A DNA stretch of 64,000 bases, taken from the NCBI RefSeq assembly GCF_016056295.1, contig NZ_JAECZB010000004.1, forward strand, positions 94,140 through 158,139, read 5' to 3'. Source of the DNA: Atlanticothrix silvestris CENA357 (GTDB lineage Bacteria; Cyanobacteriota; Cyanobacteriia; Cyanobacteriales; Nostocaceae). The notes beneath the pieces are model-generated. The model was not told the origin of the DNA, did not search any database, and saw only the letters and a program-made list of their open reading frames with translations. The position numbers and the translations under genes are program-made. Within the stretch, counting starts at the first letter, position 1. Each line of letters opens with the position of its first letter. Positions 18,583-27,772 of this stretch are shown piece by piece.

Positions 18583-18792
18583 TCAGGAAAATAAGTACTC
18601 CTTAATTTCAAGTTTTTGACGGCGTAGAAAAGTGATTGCTTTGGTCTAGATTTGGCGGACTCGTTCTCGACTGACATTCAACTTATCTCCAATCTGGGCC
18701 AAAGTTAGTTCTTGATCGTTCTCTAACCCAAAGCGCAAAATCAATACTTCACGCTGCGTTAATTTTAGTGATGATAATAAACTATTTATGTC
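18583..18792 (-). pseudogene. Sigma-70 region 4 remnant with internal stop
   Basis: The minus strand reads LKLTQREVLILRFGLEND, then LTLAQIGDKLNVSRERVRQI, a TAG at 18646-18648, and then TKAITFLRRQKLEIKEYL to a proper TGA. This is the DNA-binding end of a group-2 type sigma factor (helix-turn-helix, RVRQI, KEYL terminus). The TAG probably replaced a glutamine codon. An in-frame TAA precedes residue 1, and everything N-terminal of region 4 is gone. Confidence 0.8.
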
Positions 18793-18819
18793 TTAGCGCA
18801 GAAGTTATTGAATGATAAG

Positions 18820-18865
18820 TAAGTCGGTGGGAAGAAAGATAATTGTGTTTTTTCCCACCGACTTA
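18820..18865. repeat. 14-bp perfect inverted repeat downstream of the EamA gene
   Basis: TAAGTCGGTGGGAA pairs with TTCCCACCGACTTA across 18 bases, 15 bases past the EamA stop. It could act as a terminator, but no T-tract follows. The half AAGTAAGTCGGTGG recurs at 49707-49719 in another inverted element, so a mobile origin is also possible. Confidence 0.5.
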
Positions 18866-18879
18866 GAACTGATAATTTG

Positions 18880-19782
18880 TTAAATACTGCGTTCAATTAA
18901 TGCCTGTTTTCCCAGCACTATGCTAGCAATCACGATACCAGAAACTACCAACATTAATGGCGTAATTTCTTCACCTAGAAATAGCCCAGAGAACACAATC
19001 GTCAAAAACGGTTGGAGTAACTGTATCTGGCTGACCCTTGCAACACCACCAATGCTCATCCCGTGATACCAAGCAAAGAAAGCCAGGAACTGACTGAAAA
19101 TACTGACATAACTAAAACCCAACCAAGCAGTTGGTGAAGCAACTAATCCGTGCTGAAACACTGTGTATGTTACGGGGATAAGCAAAATCGGAAATGCTAT
19201 TACCAAAGCCCAACAGATAACTTGCCATCCTCCTAAAATATGAGCTAAACGTCCTCCCTCTGCATAGCCAATCGCAGCTGCAATTACTGCACCTAACAAA
19301 ACCAAATCTGCTCCCTGGATTTGTCCAGTACTAGAGGTAAAAGCAAACAAAACAACTGTCGTACTACCAAAAATACTGGCGAACCAGAACTTTAAAGAAG
19401 GGCGCTCTCTACCTTTGACTGTGACAGCAATAGCAGTTGCCAAAGGGATAAGCCCTATAATTACTGCACCATGTGTCGCTGGTAGTTGCTGCATTGCCCA
19501 AGCTGATAGTAACGGAAAGCCCAAAACCACTCCTACTGTAATAATCAGTAAGCTTCCCCAGTGTTTGCTATGTGGTAAAGGCTGATGAGTTGCCCACAAA
19601 ACAATCATTGCCAAAACAGCAGCAACAACCGCACGTCCCAAACCTACAAAAGTAGGATCGAAGTCTGCAACGGCAGCGCGAGTTGCTGGCAAGGTAAGAC
19701 TAAATCCCAGTACACCCAAAAAACCATAAGCCAATCCCAGAGTTTCTGGATTAATAGGATAAATATTTGAATTTCGCGTCAT
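18880..19782 (-). CDS. EamA (DMT) family transporter
   Basis: A 300-residue integral membrane protein with about ten hydrophobic segments arranged as two EamA repeats. The first is near GFLGVLGFSLTLPATRAAV, the second ends in FLGEEITPLMLVVSGIVI. It is a drug/metabolite exporter, probably for an amino acid or related metabolite. It is followed upstream by a 75-residue gene in the same direction and faces a MocR-type regulator gene across an inverted repeat, a common pairing for this regulator family. Confidence 0.88.
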   Translation of the reverse strand: MTRNSNIYPINPETLGLAYGFLGVLGFSLTLPATRAAVADFDPTFVGLGRAVVAAVLAMIVLWATHQPLPHSKHWGSLLIITVGVVLGFPLLSAWAMQQLPATHGAVIIGLIPLATAIAVTVKGRERPSLKFWFASIFGSTTVVLFAFTSSTGQIQGADLVLLGAVIAAAIGYAEGGRLAHILGGWQVICWALVIAFPILLIPVTYTVFQHGLVASPTAWLGFSYVSIFSQFLAFFAWYHGMSIGGVARVSQIQLLQPFLTIVFSGLFLGEEITPLMLVVSGIVIASIVLGKQALIERSI

Positions 19783-19788
19783 GCTGAT

Positions 19789-20016
19789 TTATCTTGTGTA
19801 ATACTGCGTTTCAATCCACACTCGCATTTCAGTTTCAGAGCCAAAACAAGCAGAACGTCCTGTCATTGGGTCATAGGCGTGCCAAGAACAATCCCCATTA
19901 GCAAGGTGGGTTTGCCAAACTTGCAATTGAGAACTGGTTGTTATTGCTGTAACTAAGCTATGCCAAGCTTTTTGAAGTTTTAATTTTAGTAGCGGCCATC
20001 TATCAACTATCTTCAT
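19789..20016 (-). CDS. Small conserved hypothetical protein
   Basis: A 75-residue protein ending DPMTGRSACFGSETEMRVWIE, a conserved cyanobacterial C-terminus of unknown function. It lies 6 bases upstream of the EamA gene, almost certainly in one operon, and both would be driven from the region shared with the divergent MocR regulator. No motif allows a function to be assigned. Confidence 0.65.
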   Translation of the reverse strand: MKIVDRWPLLKLKLQKAWHSLVTAITTSSQLQVWQTHLANGDCSWHAYDPMTGRSACFGSETEMRVWIETQYYTR

Positions 20017-20110
20017 AGAAAAGTCTCTCCTGGCTCAATCGAATATCAGATACTTTCTAAATTCGCTTAGCAACATCTAAATGAGAAGGTACAGATTTGT
20101 TCAATTTAGA

Positions 20111-20167
20111 CTGGTACAGTCGCAGTATTTCTAACTGTTCTAGTCAAACTGCATCCAACTGTACCAG
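20111..20167. promoter_or_regulatory. Inverted repeat, candidate MocR operator
   Basis: CTGGTACAGT and ACTGTACCAG form a perfect 10-base inverted pair separated by 37 bases, in the space between the divergent EamA operon and the regulator (GTG start at 20235). MocR-type regulators bind paired repeats of this kind. It lies inside the upstream extension of the longer TTG-started frame, which argues for the shorter start. Confidence 0.6.
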
Positions 20168-20234
20168 CTCAGATACGGAAAAATCCCTTATATTGCCTAT
20201 AGTCCCTGCTATCATCCGGAAGGAAGGGTTGACT

Positions 20235-21740
20235 GTGAATATCCCCTTAAATCGGCACTCACCAACCCCGATATATCTACAAATTCGCAATTATCTCAGT
20301 CGTTTGATTCAATCGGGCAAAATGCTATCTGGACAAAAGCTTCCCTCTATTCGGGTGCTGTCCACAAGTATTCAAGTTAACAAGTTGACTGTAATTGAGG
20401 CTTATAGTCTCTTAGAAGCCGATGGACTCATACATGCTCGTCAGGGTTCTGGATATTTTGTCAACCCGAAAACAACAGTCACCTCTGGTCTCACCTTGCG
20501 GTCGAACTTTTCTCCATCTCAAGAAGTGATAATTTCACAAGGTGGAGGATCGTTTTTTGAGCAATATACAACTTCAATTCAGGCTCGACGACAACAAAAT
20601 ATTATTGAGTTCAGTTCAGGTTTTCCCTCTACTTCCATTTCAGATAATCTACAACGGGTGGCTAAACGAGCATTGGCTAAAGCAGGGGATACCCTTTTTA
20701 GAGAAGACTTTCCTCAAGGACAGCTTTTACTACGGCAACTGATTGCTCAGATGTTAATCCAGCAAGGATTAGAGGTTTCCTCTGAAGAAATAATTATTAC
20801 CAGTGGCTCACAACAAGCCCTATCTTTAGCAATGCAATACTATCTGCGAAAAGATGACTGGGTGATTGTGGAAACGCCAACTTATCATGGCGCATTAGGA
20901 ATTCTCAAAAACTTACAGGCCAAGGTCATAGGAATTCCCATGACTGCGGAGGGAATAAATCTGGAATTGCTGGAGCAGTATCTCAAAAGTCATCGACCAA
21001 AATTAATTTACACCATCAGTACTTTACACAACCCAACAGGTATTACAACTTCCCTTGCCCATAGACAAGCGTTAATAACGTTGGCGCGACAGTACGAGTG
21101 TTTCATTCTGGAAGATAATGCCTATGAGGGTTTAAAATTTCAACCTGTTCCTCCCCCCATTAAGGCACTCGATCGCTATGATTTGGTAACTTACATTAGT
21201 ACATTTTCAAAAACCCTGATGCCTGGATTACGAATTGGTTACATGGTGGTTACAGGTGAACATCATCAACCTCTAGTGAAGCAGAAATTACTTAATGACT
21301 TGCATGTTTCTACGGTATCTCAAGTAATTGTGAGCGAGTTTTTAGCATCGGGACATTACCGCCGTCATCTGAATCGTTTACGTATTAGCAACTTGCAAAG
21401 TCGGAATGTGATGCTGCAAGCCTTGGAGAGCTACTTTCCTGACGCGATCGCCTGGACTATTCCCAAAGGCGGTTTATTTTTGTGGACTCATCTGCCGAAT
21501 CATTTACCTATTCAAACGATTTGCTCTGAAGCCTTATCCCACAATGTCCTCATTGCTAGTGGTGCTGCATTTTTTCTAGGGCAAGGTTATCCAGCGATGC
21601 GCTTGAACTTTTGCCATACACCAGAGGATATTGAACATGGAATTAAAATTATTGGTCGCTTAATTAAAAATTACTTAACTCCGAGTTTCATCAGTGTAGG
21701 TTTGTCATCTCAAGAAGTAAGTGTATCGTCCATGCGCTGA
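20235..21740 (+). CDS. MocR-type GntR/aminotransferase-fusion transcription regulator
   Basis: A 501-residue regulator. An N-terminal GntR winged helix (PTPIYLQIRNYLSRLI, SIRVLSTSIQVNKLTVIEAY) is joined to a fold-type I aminotransferase domain with SGSQQALSLAMQYYL, DNAYEGLKF, and the PLP lysine in STFSKTLMPGLRIGY. I chose the GTG at 20235, preceded by AGGAAGG, over a TTG at 20097. MocR proteins usually regulate an adjacent divergent gene in response to PLP and an amino-group ligand, here probably the EamA exporter. Autoregulation is likely. Confidence 0.85.
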   Translation: MNIPLNRHSPTPIYLQIRNYLSRLIQSGKMLSGQKLPSIRVLSTSIQVNKLTVIEAYSLLEADGLIHARQGSGYFVNPKTTVTSGLTLRSNFSPSQEVIISQGGGSFFEQYTTSIQARRQQNIIEFSSGFPSTSISDNLQRVAKRALAKAGDTLFREDFPQGQLLLRQLIAQMLIQQGLEVSSEEIIITSGSQQALSLAMQYYLRKDDWVIVETPTYHGALGILKNLQAKVIGIPMTAEGINLELLEQYLKSHRPKLIYTISTLHNPTGITTSLAHRQALITLARQYECFILEDNAYEGLKFQPVPPPIKALDRYDLVTYISTFSKTLMPGLRIGYMVVTGEHHQPLVKQKLLNDLHVSTVSQVIVSEFLASGHYRRHLNRLRISNLQSRNVMLQALESYFPDAIAWTIPKGGLFLWTHLPNHLPIQTICSEALSHNVLIASGAAFFLGQGYPAMRLNFCHTPEDIEHGIKIIGRLIKNYLTPSFISVGLSSQEVSVSSMR

Positions 21741-21777
21741 TAGTCATTTTCACGAGTGTATGTTTTAATTTGACAGC

Positions 21778-23115
21778 TTAGGGTACTTTTGGAGTAATTC
21801 CTTTAAACCGTTCTTTAGCCTCTTGAAATGCCTCTCGCATCACTGACTGAATTTTTTGAGGGTCGGGTTTTTTACCACCCATTAAATCACCGAAGTAAAC
21901 GCAAGCCCCTTCACCTAATGCCCAGGTGTAGGCAGCGGCCCAAGAAGCTGCTATGACACTGCCAAAACCAGGCAGGAATTTAATTAATTCCCGTGCAATA
22001 GCCTGTGCTAAAAATCCACCTGCGATCGCACTTACAACTCCCCCAGCTTGAGATGGTGTCAATGTTTGCCCATAGAGTTTTCCCAACAGCCCTACCATTG
22101 AGACTTGTAAAGCCGTCAGCACAGGCATTGTAGCAAAAGGCAATGGTACAGCTGCGAGTGTGGCTGCCATAATCGCAAATGGCAAAATGTAACGCCGTCC
22201 GGCATCTCGGTAAAGGTTGCCTAGTTGTTCACCTGCTGTTTCATCTAATAATTGATAAATCGCACGGGCTTCTGCTTCTGGTAGTAGTTCAGCGAGAGTA
22301 TCTCTCAATGTCTCTAAGCCATAAAATACCGTATTATAGCCGTCTTCTTCTAGGGTAAAGTCAATCAGAACAGAGCGATCGCACAGGTCTGTAAAAGCTT
22401 GCTTAATTGACCTAAAGGCTCGGTTGACTTCCTCAAAATCTGGCGGATAGGCCGGATGATCATCTGTACCTGGAGGATAAATTTCATGTAAGCAAGTCAC
22501 TACCAAAAGACAGGGAATTTCTGGATATTTTTGACGTAACTGCTGGGTAATTTGCCGCAATGTGTCAGTGGCAAAATCATTGATTTTAATCGTCAAAATC
22601 AGGACTCTGGCGCGGCGACTCGACTTTTGTAAATCGCCGACTAATTCTTGAATGATTTTTTGAGTGTCTTGTTTGACATCTCCTAGTCCTACCGTATCTG
22701 TAAAAATGAACAAAGGCAGATCATCAGAAGGATAAGCATAGCGCTGGGTATGTTGCGTGTGCGGACGAAATCCCTGACCGACAATTTCGGCAGAAACTCC
22801 CGTTAGTCCCCGGACAATTGAACTTTTTCCAGCTTGGGGTTTACCAATCAGCAACGCCTCCGTGGTTGGCAATTCAGCGCGGACTGTTGCTAAAATCTCT
22901 GCAACTTCTGTTTCGCTAATGCTAAACCATTGCACAACTGTCTGTGCTACTTGCTCAACGGGTAATACTTGCATTAAATTTGCCGTTGCTTGATTCCAAA
23001 CACCAGCAACGCGGTTTTTCCAGTAATTGTTAACTGATTTGGTTGTACCATCAGTTGGTTCACTGAACTGCTGAGATTCAGCTGATGGTAAGTCAGCATC
23101 ATGTTGTTCAGTCAT
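21778..23115 (-). CDS. GTPase with DUF697 membrane domain
   Basis: A 445-residue protein. A Ras-like GTPase domain has the P-loop GKPQAGKSSI and switch II-type DTVGLGD, with TCLHEIY near the expected specificity region. The C-terminal part, from about residue 300, is a DUF697 (YcjF-like) domain with hydrophobic glycine-rich segments (ATLAAVPLPFATMPVLTALQ, GGVVSAIAGGFLAQ). I chose the ATG at 23115 over a TTG 9 bases earlier. It probably associates with a membrane; its role is unknown. Confidence 0.85.
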   Translation of the reverse strand: MTEQHDADLPSAESQQFSEPTDGTTKSVNNYWKNRVAGVWNQATANLMQVLPVEQVAQTVVQWFSISETEVAEILATVRAELPTTEALLIGKPQAGKSSIVRGLTGVSAEIVGQGFRPHTQHTQRYAYPSDDLPLFIFTDTVGLGDVKQDTQKIIQELVGDLQKSSRRARVLILTIKINDFATDTLRQITQQLRQKYPEIPCLLVVTCLHEIYPPGTDDHPAYPPDFEEVNRAFRSIKQAFTDLCDRSVLIDFTLEEDGYNTVFYGLETLRDTLAELLPEAEARAIYQLLDETAGEQLGNLYRDAGRRYILPFAIMAATLAAVPLPFATMPVLTALQVSMVGLLGKLYGQTLTPSQAGGVVSAIAGGFLAQAIARELIKFLPGFGSVIAASWAAAYTWALGEGACVYFGDLMGGKKPDPQKIQSVMREAFQEAKERFKGITPKVP

Positions 23116-23199
23116 TGGCAACAAAAAGATTGTAACTACACCCTACCTATCATTGTAGAGTGCTTCACTATAATTCCATCCCTGTGTAATTCAAGCAGT

Positions 23200-23304
23200 C
23201 TAAGCATCTAATGCAATCTGCTTGAGTTGAACTTTCAAGCCGTTTTCTGGGCGAACAATAGAATTAACTGGCGGTGCTGGTAACTCAAATACATTGGAAG
23301 GCAT
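23200..23304 (-). CDS. Possible 34-residue small protein
   Basis: An ATG-started frame (MPSNVFELPAPPVNS, ending LKQIALDA) with a weak AGAAG upstream. It is proline-containing and soluble in character. It lies alone between two larger minus-strand genes. I do not recognise it, and a chance frame is possible. Confidence 0.3.
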   Translation of the reverse strand: MPSNVFELPAPPVNSIVRPENGLKVQLKQIALDA

Positions 23305-23406
23305 AGCAAAAATCTTCTACATTTGTGTGCATTGAAGAACATTAATTCACTGTTAATATTGAATTCTTCATCACACAGAGAGATTTGTTACCTAAAATCT
23401 GCTTTG

Positions 23407-26277
23407 TTAAAAATTACCACCTGCTAACGGTAGTAATAGGCGACTGACGACACGATTATCTGGTAACTGATAGAAATGCAGTTCTCCTCCCAATTGCTGC
23501 ATCAGGTTTTGACAGATTAATAGATGCAAGCCCGGTGGTTGATTGAGGTGGGAAACAGCAAGCACATCTTTGGATGTATTGCAATGTAATGCTGCCAGTA
23601 ATTGTGGCTCAATAATGCCATTATCTGTGATTGACAGTTCTAGAAATTTCTCATCTAAACGGCGACACCAGATATCAATTCTGCTACCGCTTTGAGAACG
23701 GTGACAGGCTGCAACCAATAACTCATGAAGAACTAATTCAAATTTCACAATATCACCAACGATCGCTAGGGAAGATGGATAATCTGAAGTTTGAATTCCT
23801 TTAAGAAATGTAGAAGTATCTAGTGACTCTTGCTCTTCAACCGATTGCCCCAAACCATGTACACCCGTCCATAACTTGTTGTGTTTAAATAAATTTTCGA
23901 CTCGTTCGAGCGATCGCTTGAGAAAACTCGCTATGGGCATAGTTTCGCTGCTAATATGCAACTGCCATTGTTCTAGTTTGAGCATTCCAGTCATCGAGGC
24001 AGTTGTATGATCTAACTGTCGTAGCAGTAGTTGGTAGCGTGTCTGAGTTAGTTCACTAGTAGGAATACCCAAATCCTGTATTTGGCCTAGTAACAGTACT
24101 GCTGTTCTTTGGATTTCTTGTAAACGCCGATGTTTGTACCAATTGAGTTGTTGTAATTTCTGGTTTGTAGATTCTAAAAGTTGGGTAATTTGCTGCTGAC
24201 GACGTGACCAAGCCAATTGAGACACAAGAATTTCTGTAGCATTGAGGCTTTGTTGTGACCATTGACGTTCTCGACGGTCTGCGATTAAAACTACCCCGGT
24301 AGGTTCATAATCAGCAGCAGTACGTAAGGCAATAATTAAAATTTGACCAATGCTTGAACCATTTAACCATTTCTTAGTTTCCAATGGTAAATCATCTATA
24401 TTTACACTTAAGTAACCATCTTTGGCTAACGCCCACTGAATCAAAACTTCATTCTTAACGGATACCTTTGCATCTGCAACAATCCCAAACCCCATCTCGG
24501 TAACTAATCCAGGGATAATTTCTGCATAAGGCTGACCGGAAGACCAAGACAGTAATAATGTCAGAGGACAACTCAAAACAGATGCAGTTTCTTCTAACGC
24601 TATACGTTCTAAATGGTTATCTCTGACCTCAATTTTTTCGTTTTGGGCTTGTTCTAGGGTATATATGCATTGCTTGATGCCATGTAAAATTTTATGCTGT
24701 TGCTTTGTATCAGTGTGTAATTGCCATTGATGCACAATCACCCCAATTTGTTGACTAACAACCCAGAGCAATTCTTTTTCTAGAGTTGTCCAAGTGCGGT
24801 GAGTTTCGTGAGCAATTATTACCAGTGCTTCTGGTGCATGACCTTGGGCACAGTTACAAACTAAAAGCGATCGCACGTTATTTTCTATTAAAGGGGAACG
24901 CCAGTTCAAAAACCGTAAATCTTCATTTAAGTTTTCTACCTCCACCGCAGTTGTTGCAGACTTTAATTTATACTGATCCATTTCTTTGACAGCATTAAAG
25001 GTAAATGCCAAAGGGCGGCGATTATGAGGTTGAGTTTGATAAAGAATTTGATAATTATGTTGATCAGGGTCGTACTGTAATAATAAAAAGCGAGTCGCTG
25101 CTAGTCGAGCCAACACTCTTGTTGCACAGTTGCGTAAAGTTTCGTGGAGATCATGATGGCTATAAATGGCTTGGGCGACTTGACTAGTTAGTTGAGTATC
25201 ATCTTGGATTGTTTTAATGGCGCTTTCCATGCTTTCGGTAGGAGTAACCAAAGAAATTAATCCCGCTGCACCTTGGACAAAACTCTTGTCTGTCTCTGTC
25301 CAGATGCGAGGTTCATTACCTTCCACCGCTAGAAAACCTAATAAATTATTTTGCCAGATGATGGGAGCTGCCAACAGCGATCGCACCCGCAGGCGTTGCA
25401 ATAATTTAGCGGTAAAATGACTTTCTAATGAACTACGAGCATCACCAATCCAAACAATTTCATTCACTGACAATGCATAATATAATTCACTCAATTCCTG
25501 CACTGTCATTCCGGCCGCTGGTTGTTGCTGGGAATCGCGACTCATGTTGATCAGCTGATTGCTCATTCGACACCAAAAGTAACGTCCTTGGCGCTCAAAC
25601 CAGTAAACGTTTGTCCGGCTGGGGGAGACAAATTGATGTGTTGTCTCTACAACTGCTTTGAGTCTTTGATCTAGGTTACTCAGGGTGCGTAAGTTTTCTA
25701 GCAATGCTAATAGTGGCTCATCAGGGCGCTTGGTTTGCTTTTGCTGCAAATCTATTTCATGTCTATAAAGTACTGCCCCTAATTCACCTAAAACCATCAG
25801 CAGTCTTGCTTTGGCTTCTGCTGGAAGTAAGTAACCCCAGCGTTCTGAACCTAATAACAGCAAACCCAAACAACGATCTTTATAGCGAATTGGCAAAAAA
25901 ATCGTTCCTTGGATGTTGAATTTTCTGCCTACTTCTTGCCATACTGCTGCACGGATTTCAGTTCGTAAATCTGCTAATCCTAAAGGACGTTGTTCTATTA
26001 CTACTTGCTCTAATAAATCGCCTGGGTTGAGGACAACTCGTTTGTGTAACAATTTGGTGTCATGATCGGGTACAGTGCCCCCTCTACCCAACAACGCGTG
26101 CTTCAGGCGATCGTAAGTAGCAATCCAAATCAAACTGTAATCAAACTGCTGTTGAATATAAGAAATCGTAGTTTTAATCAGAACTTCAACATCATCCTGT
26201 TCCCTGAGGCTTTGCAGGACATATCCCAAGGCTTGGATTTGCTGTTCGGCGGCTATTGTTTTTTGTGGCTGCCCCAT
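23407..26277 (-). CDS. Multi-GAF protein with degenerate histidine-kinase end
   Basis: A 956-residue cytosolic protein with at least three GAF-like segments (about 20-180, 210-345, 365-515) and a fourth partial one (about 560-690). The C-terminus from about 700 resembles a kinase core, but the HisKA-like helix YKHRRLQEIQRTAVLL is weak. The N box reads ELVLHELLVAACHRS without the usual asparagine pair, the G1 box is DNGII instead of DxGxG, and the G2 box is reduced to PPGLHLL. Autokinase activity looks unlikely, so it may be a signal-binding scaffold. It is divergent from pyrD with no evident link. Confidence 0.7.
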   Translation of the reverse strand: MGQPQKTIAAEQQIQALGYVLQSLREQDDVEVLIKTTISYIQQQFDYSLIWIATYDRLKHALLGRGGTVPDHDTKLLHKRVVLNPGDLLEQVVIEQRPLGLADLRTEIRAAVWQEVGRKFNIQGTIFLPIRYKDRCLGLLLLGSERWGYLLPAEAKARLLMVLGELGAVLYRHEIDLQQKQTKRPDEPLLALLENLRTLSNLDQRLKAVVETTHQFVSPSRTNVYWFERQGRYFWCRMSNQLINMSRDSQQQPAAGMTVQELSELYYALSVNEIVWIGDARSSLESHFTAKLLQRLRVRSLLAAPIIWQNNLLGFLAVEGNEPRIWTETDKSFVQGAAGLISLVTPTESMESAIKTIQDDTQLTSQVAQAIYSHHDLHETLRNCATRVLARLAATRFLLLQYDPDQHNYQILYQTQPHNRRPLAFTFNAVKEMDQYKLKSATTAVEVENLNEDLRFLNWRSPLIENNVRSLLVCNCAQGHAPEALVIIAHETHRTWTTLEKELLWVVSQQIGVIVHQWQLHTDTKQQHKILHGIKQCIYTLEQAQNEKIEVRDNHLERIALEETASVLSCPLTLLLSWSSGQPYAEIIPGLVTEMGFGIVADAKVSVKNEVLIQWALAKDGYLSVNIDDLPLETKKWLNGSSIGQILIIALRTAADYEPTGVVLIADRRERQWSQQSLNATEILVSQLAWSRRQQQITQLLESTNQKLQQLNWYKHRRLQEIQRTAVLLLGQIQDLGIPTSELTQTRYQLLLRQLDHTTASMTGMLKLEQWQLHISSETMPIASFLKRSLERVENLFKHNKLWTGVHGLGQSVEEQESLDTSTFLKGIQTSDYPSSLAIVGDIVKFELVLHELLVAACHRSQSGSRIDIWCRRLDEKFLELSITDNGIIEPQLLAALHCNTSKDVLAVSHLNQPPGLHLLICQNLMQQLGGELHFYQLPDNRVVSRLLLPLAGGNF

Positions 26278-26395
26278 CTGATTATTGGTTACATAACTTG
26301 TAATATATAAGATGCCCAGAAAAGTACTCTGAGTAATAATCGGTTGTGGATTTTTGACACACTAATCTTTAAAAGTGTCAGTTTTCGTCTAACAA

Positions 26396-27538
26396 ATGGA
26401 TATTTATCAAGTTGCAATTCGTCCACTTTTGTTCGATTTGGTAAAAACAGATCCAGAGTGGCTACATCAGCAGACAATTCGGAGTTTAAGCTGGCTTTCA
26501 CAAACAGACATTCATCCTGCTGCTAGCTGGGTAAACCGAAGTCTACAAAAATCCTTGTGTCTAAAAGATTCACGTTTAGAACAAACTTTATTTGGCTTAC
26601 AATTTCCCAACCCTTTAGGTTTAGCGGCTGGATTTGATAAAGATGGAGTTGCGGCTAGTATCTGGTCGAGCCTGGGTTTCGGCTTTGCAGAATTGGGTAC
26701 TGTCACATTTATAGCCCAGCCAGGAAATCCTCGTCCCCGTTTGTTTCGCTTACCGATGGACAAAGCGGCTCTCAACCGCATGGGTTTTAATAATAACGGT
26801 GCAGCCGCTATGTCCGCACGGTTAGCAAAAAGCCAGCAAGACTTAGGCTGGTCAATACCGATTGGGATAAATCTGGGCAAATCTAAGGTTACACCCCTAG
26901 AAGCAGCAGCAGAAGATTATTTGAATAGTTTTCGCTTACTTAAGGAGTTGGGCGACTATTTTGTAGTTAATGTCTCTTCACCCAATACACCAGGATTGCG
27001 ATCGCTCCAAGATGCTGCCATGCTTAGTGCCATCTTAGATTTATTGCAATATGAAAATCAATACCAAAAGCCAATTTTTGTCAAGATAGCACCTGACTTG
27101 GAATGGGAAGCGATCGCCGATATTATTTCTTTAGCTAAGACCTACAAACTAGCGGGAATTATTGCCACCAATACCACCATTAGCCGTGAGGGATTGCAAA
27201 CTCAAATCATTAGCCAAACTGGCAAATCACCTCAGGAAGAAGCCGGCGGAATTAGCGGTGCGCCATTACGCGATCGCTCCACTGAGGTAATTCGGTTTAT
27301 TTGGCAACAAACCCAAGGACAAATCCCAATAATTGGGGTTGGTGGCATATTTTCCACTGAAGACGCTTGGGAAAAAATTACTGCTGGTGCTAGTTTGATC
27401 CAGGTATATACAGGCTGGATTTATCAAGGTCCAATGATGGTACGCCAGATTCTCAAGGGTTTACTTTCTAAGTTAGAAGAAAATAACTTAAATTCCATCT
27501 GTGAAGCTGTAGGCTTAGAAGCAAAAATTCCTAAATAA
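26396..27538 (+). CDS. pyrD: Quinone-dependent dihydroorotate dehydrogenase
   Basis: Class 2 DHODH of 380 residues, oxidising dihydroorotate to orotate in pyrimidine synthesis with FMN, at the membrane. [21 protein letters not shown] and INLGKSK are FMN/substrate loops, [12 protein letters not shown] contains the conserved asparagine and catalytic serine, and IIATNTT and GVGGIFS complete the barrel. The N-terminal helices with [11 protein letters not shown] are the membrane-binding segment typical of class 2. It is a single gene, the promoter shared with the divergent GAF protein. Confidence 0.95.
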   Translation: MDIYQVAIRPLLFDLVKTDPEWLHQQTIRSLSWLSQTDIHPAASWVNRSLQKSLCLKDSRLEQTLFGLQFPNPLGLAAGFDKDGVAASIWSSLGFGFAELGTVTFIAQPGNPRPRLFRLPMDKAALNRMGFNNNGAAAMSARLAKSQQDLGWSIPIGINLGKSKVTPLEAAAEDYLNSFRLLKELGDYFVVNVSSPNTPGLRSLQDAAMLSAILDLLQYENQYQKPIFVKIAPDLEWEAIADIISLAKTYKLAGIIATNTTISREGLQTQIISQTGKSPQEEAGGISGAPLRDRSTEVIRFIWQQTQGQIPIIGVGGIFSTEDAWEKITAGASLIQVYTGWIYQGPMMVRQILKGLLSKLEENNLNSICEAVGLEAKIPK

Positions 27539-27772
27539 ATAAAGTCCACCCACAAGGGGATGTAGTTTTGTTAGTAGTCAGTAGTCAGTGTCAAAGCGAA
27601 AAGTGCAGTCTTGGGTTCTACCCAAGAGGAGCAACTTTTCAAAAAGATTTGTGAAAACCACCCATAAAGGTATGGGGTATTAGACCAAATTACAAAAAAC
27701 AACTTAACAACTGACAATTGACAACTGACATGCGCAGCGTCAATAAAAATGCTTGCTTTTGCCTTTGAATTT
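27539..27772. repeat. Repeat-rich intergenic region
   Basis: Contains AGTAGTC heptamers, ACAACTGACAATTGACAACT tracts and a CCACCCACAAGGGG motif that recurs near 38520. These are dispersed short repeats of the Nostoc type. No gene is seen. Confidence 0.6.

Noticed and set aside
18413..18619. 68-residue plus-strand frame
   Set aside because: Overlaps the sigma-factor remnant on the other strand and has no ribosome site; hydrophobic by chance AT-richness.
20097..20234. TTG-started extension of the MocR regulator
   Set aside because: It runs through the inverted-repeat operator and has no conserved content; GTG at 20235 has a good ribosome site.
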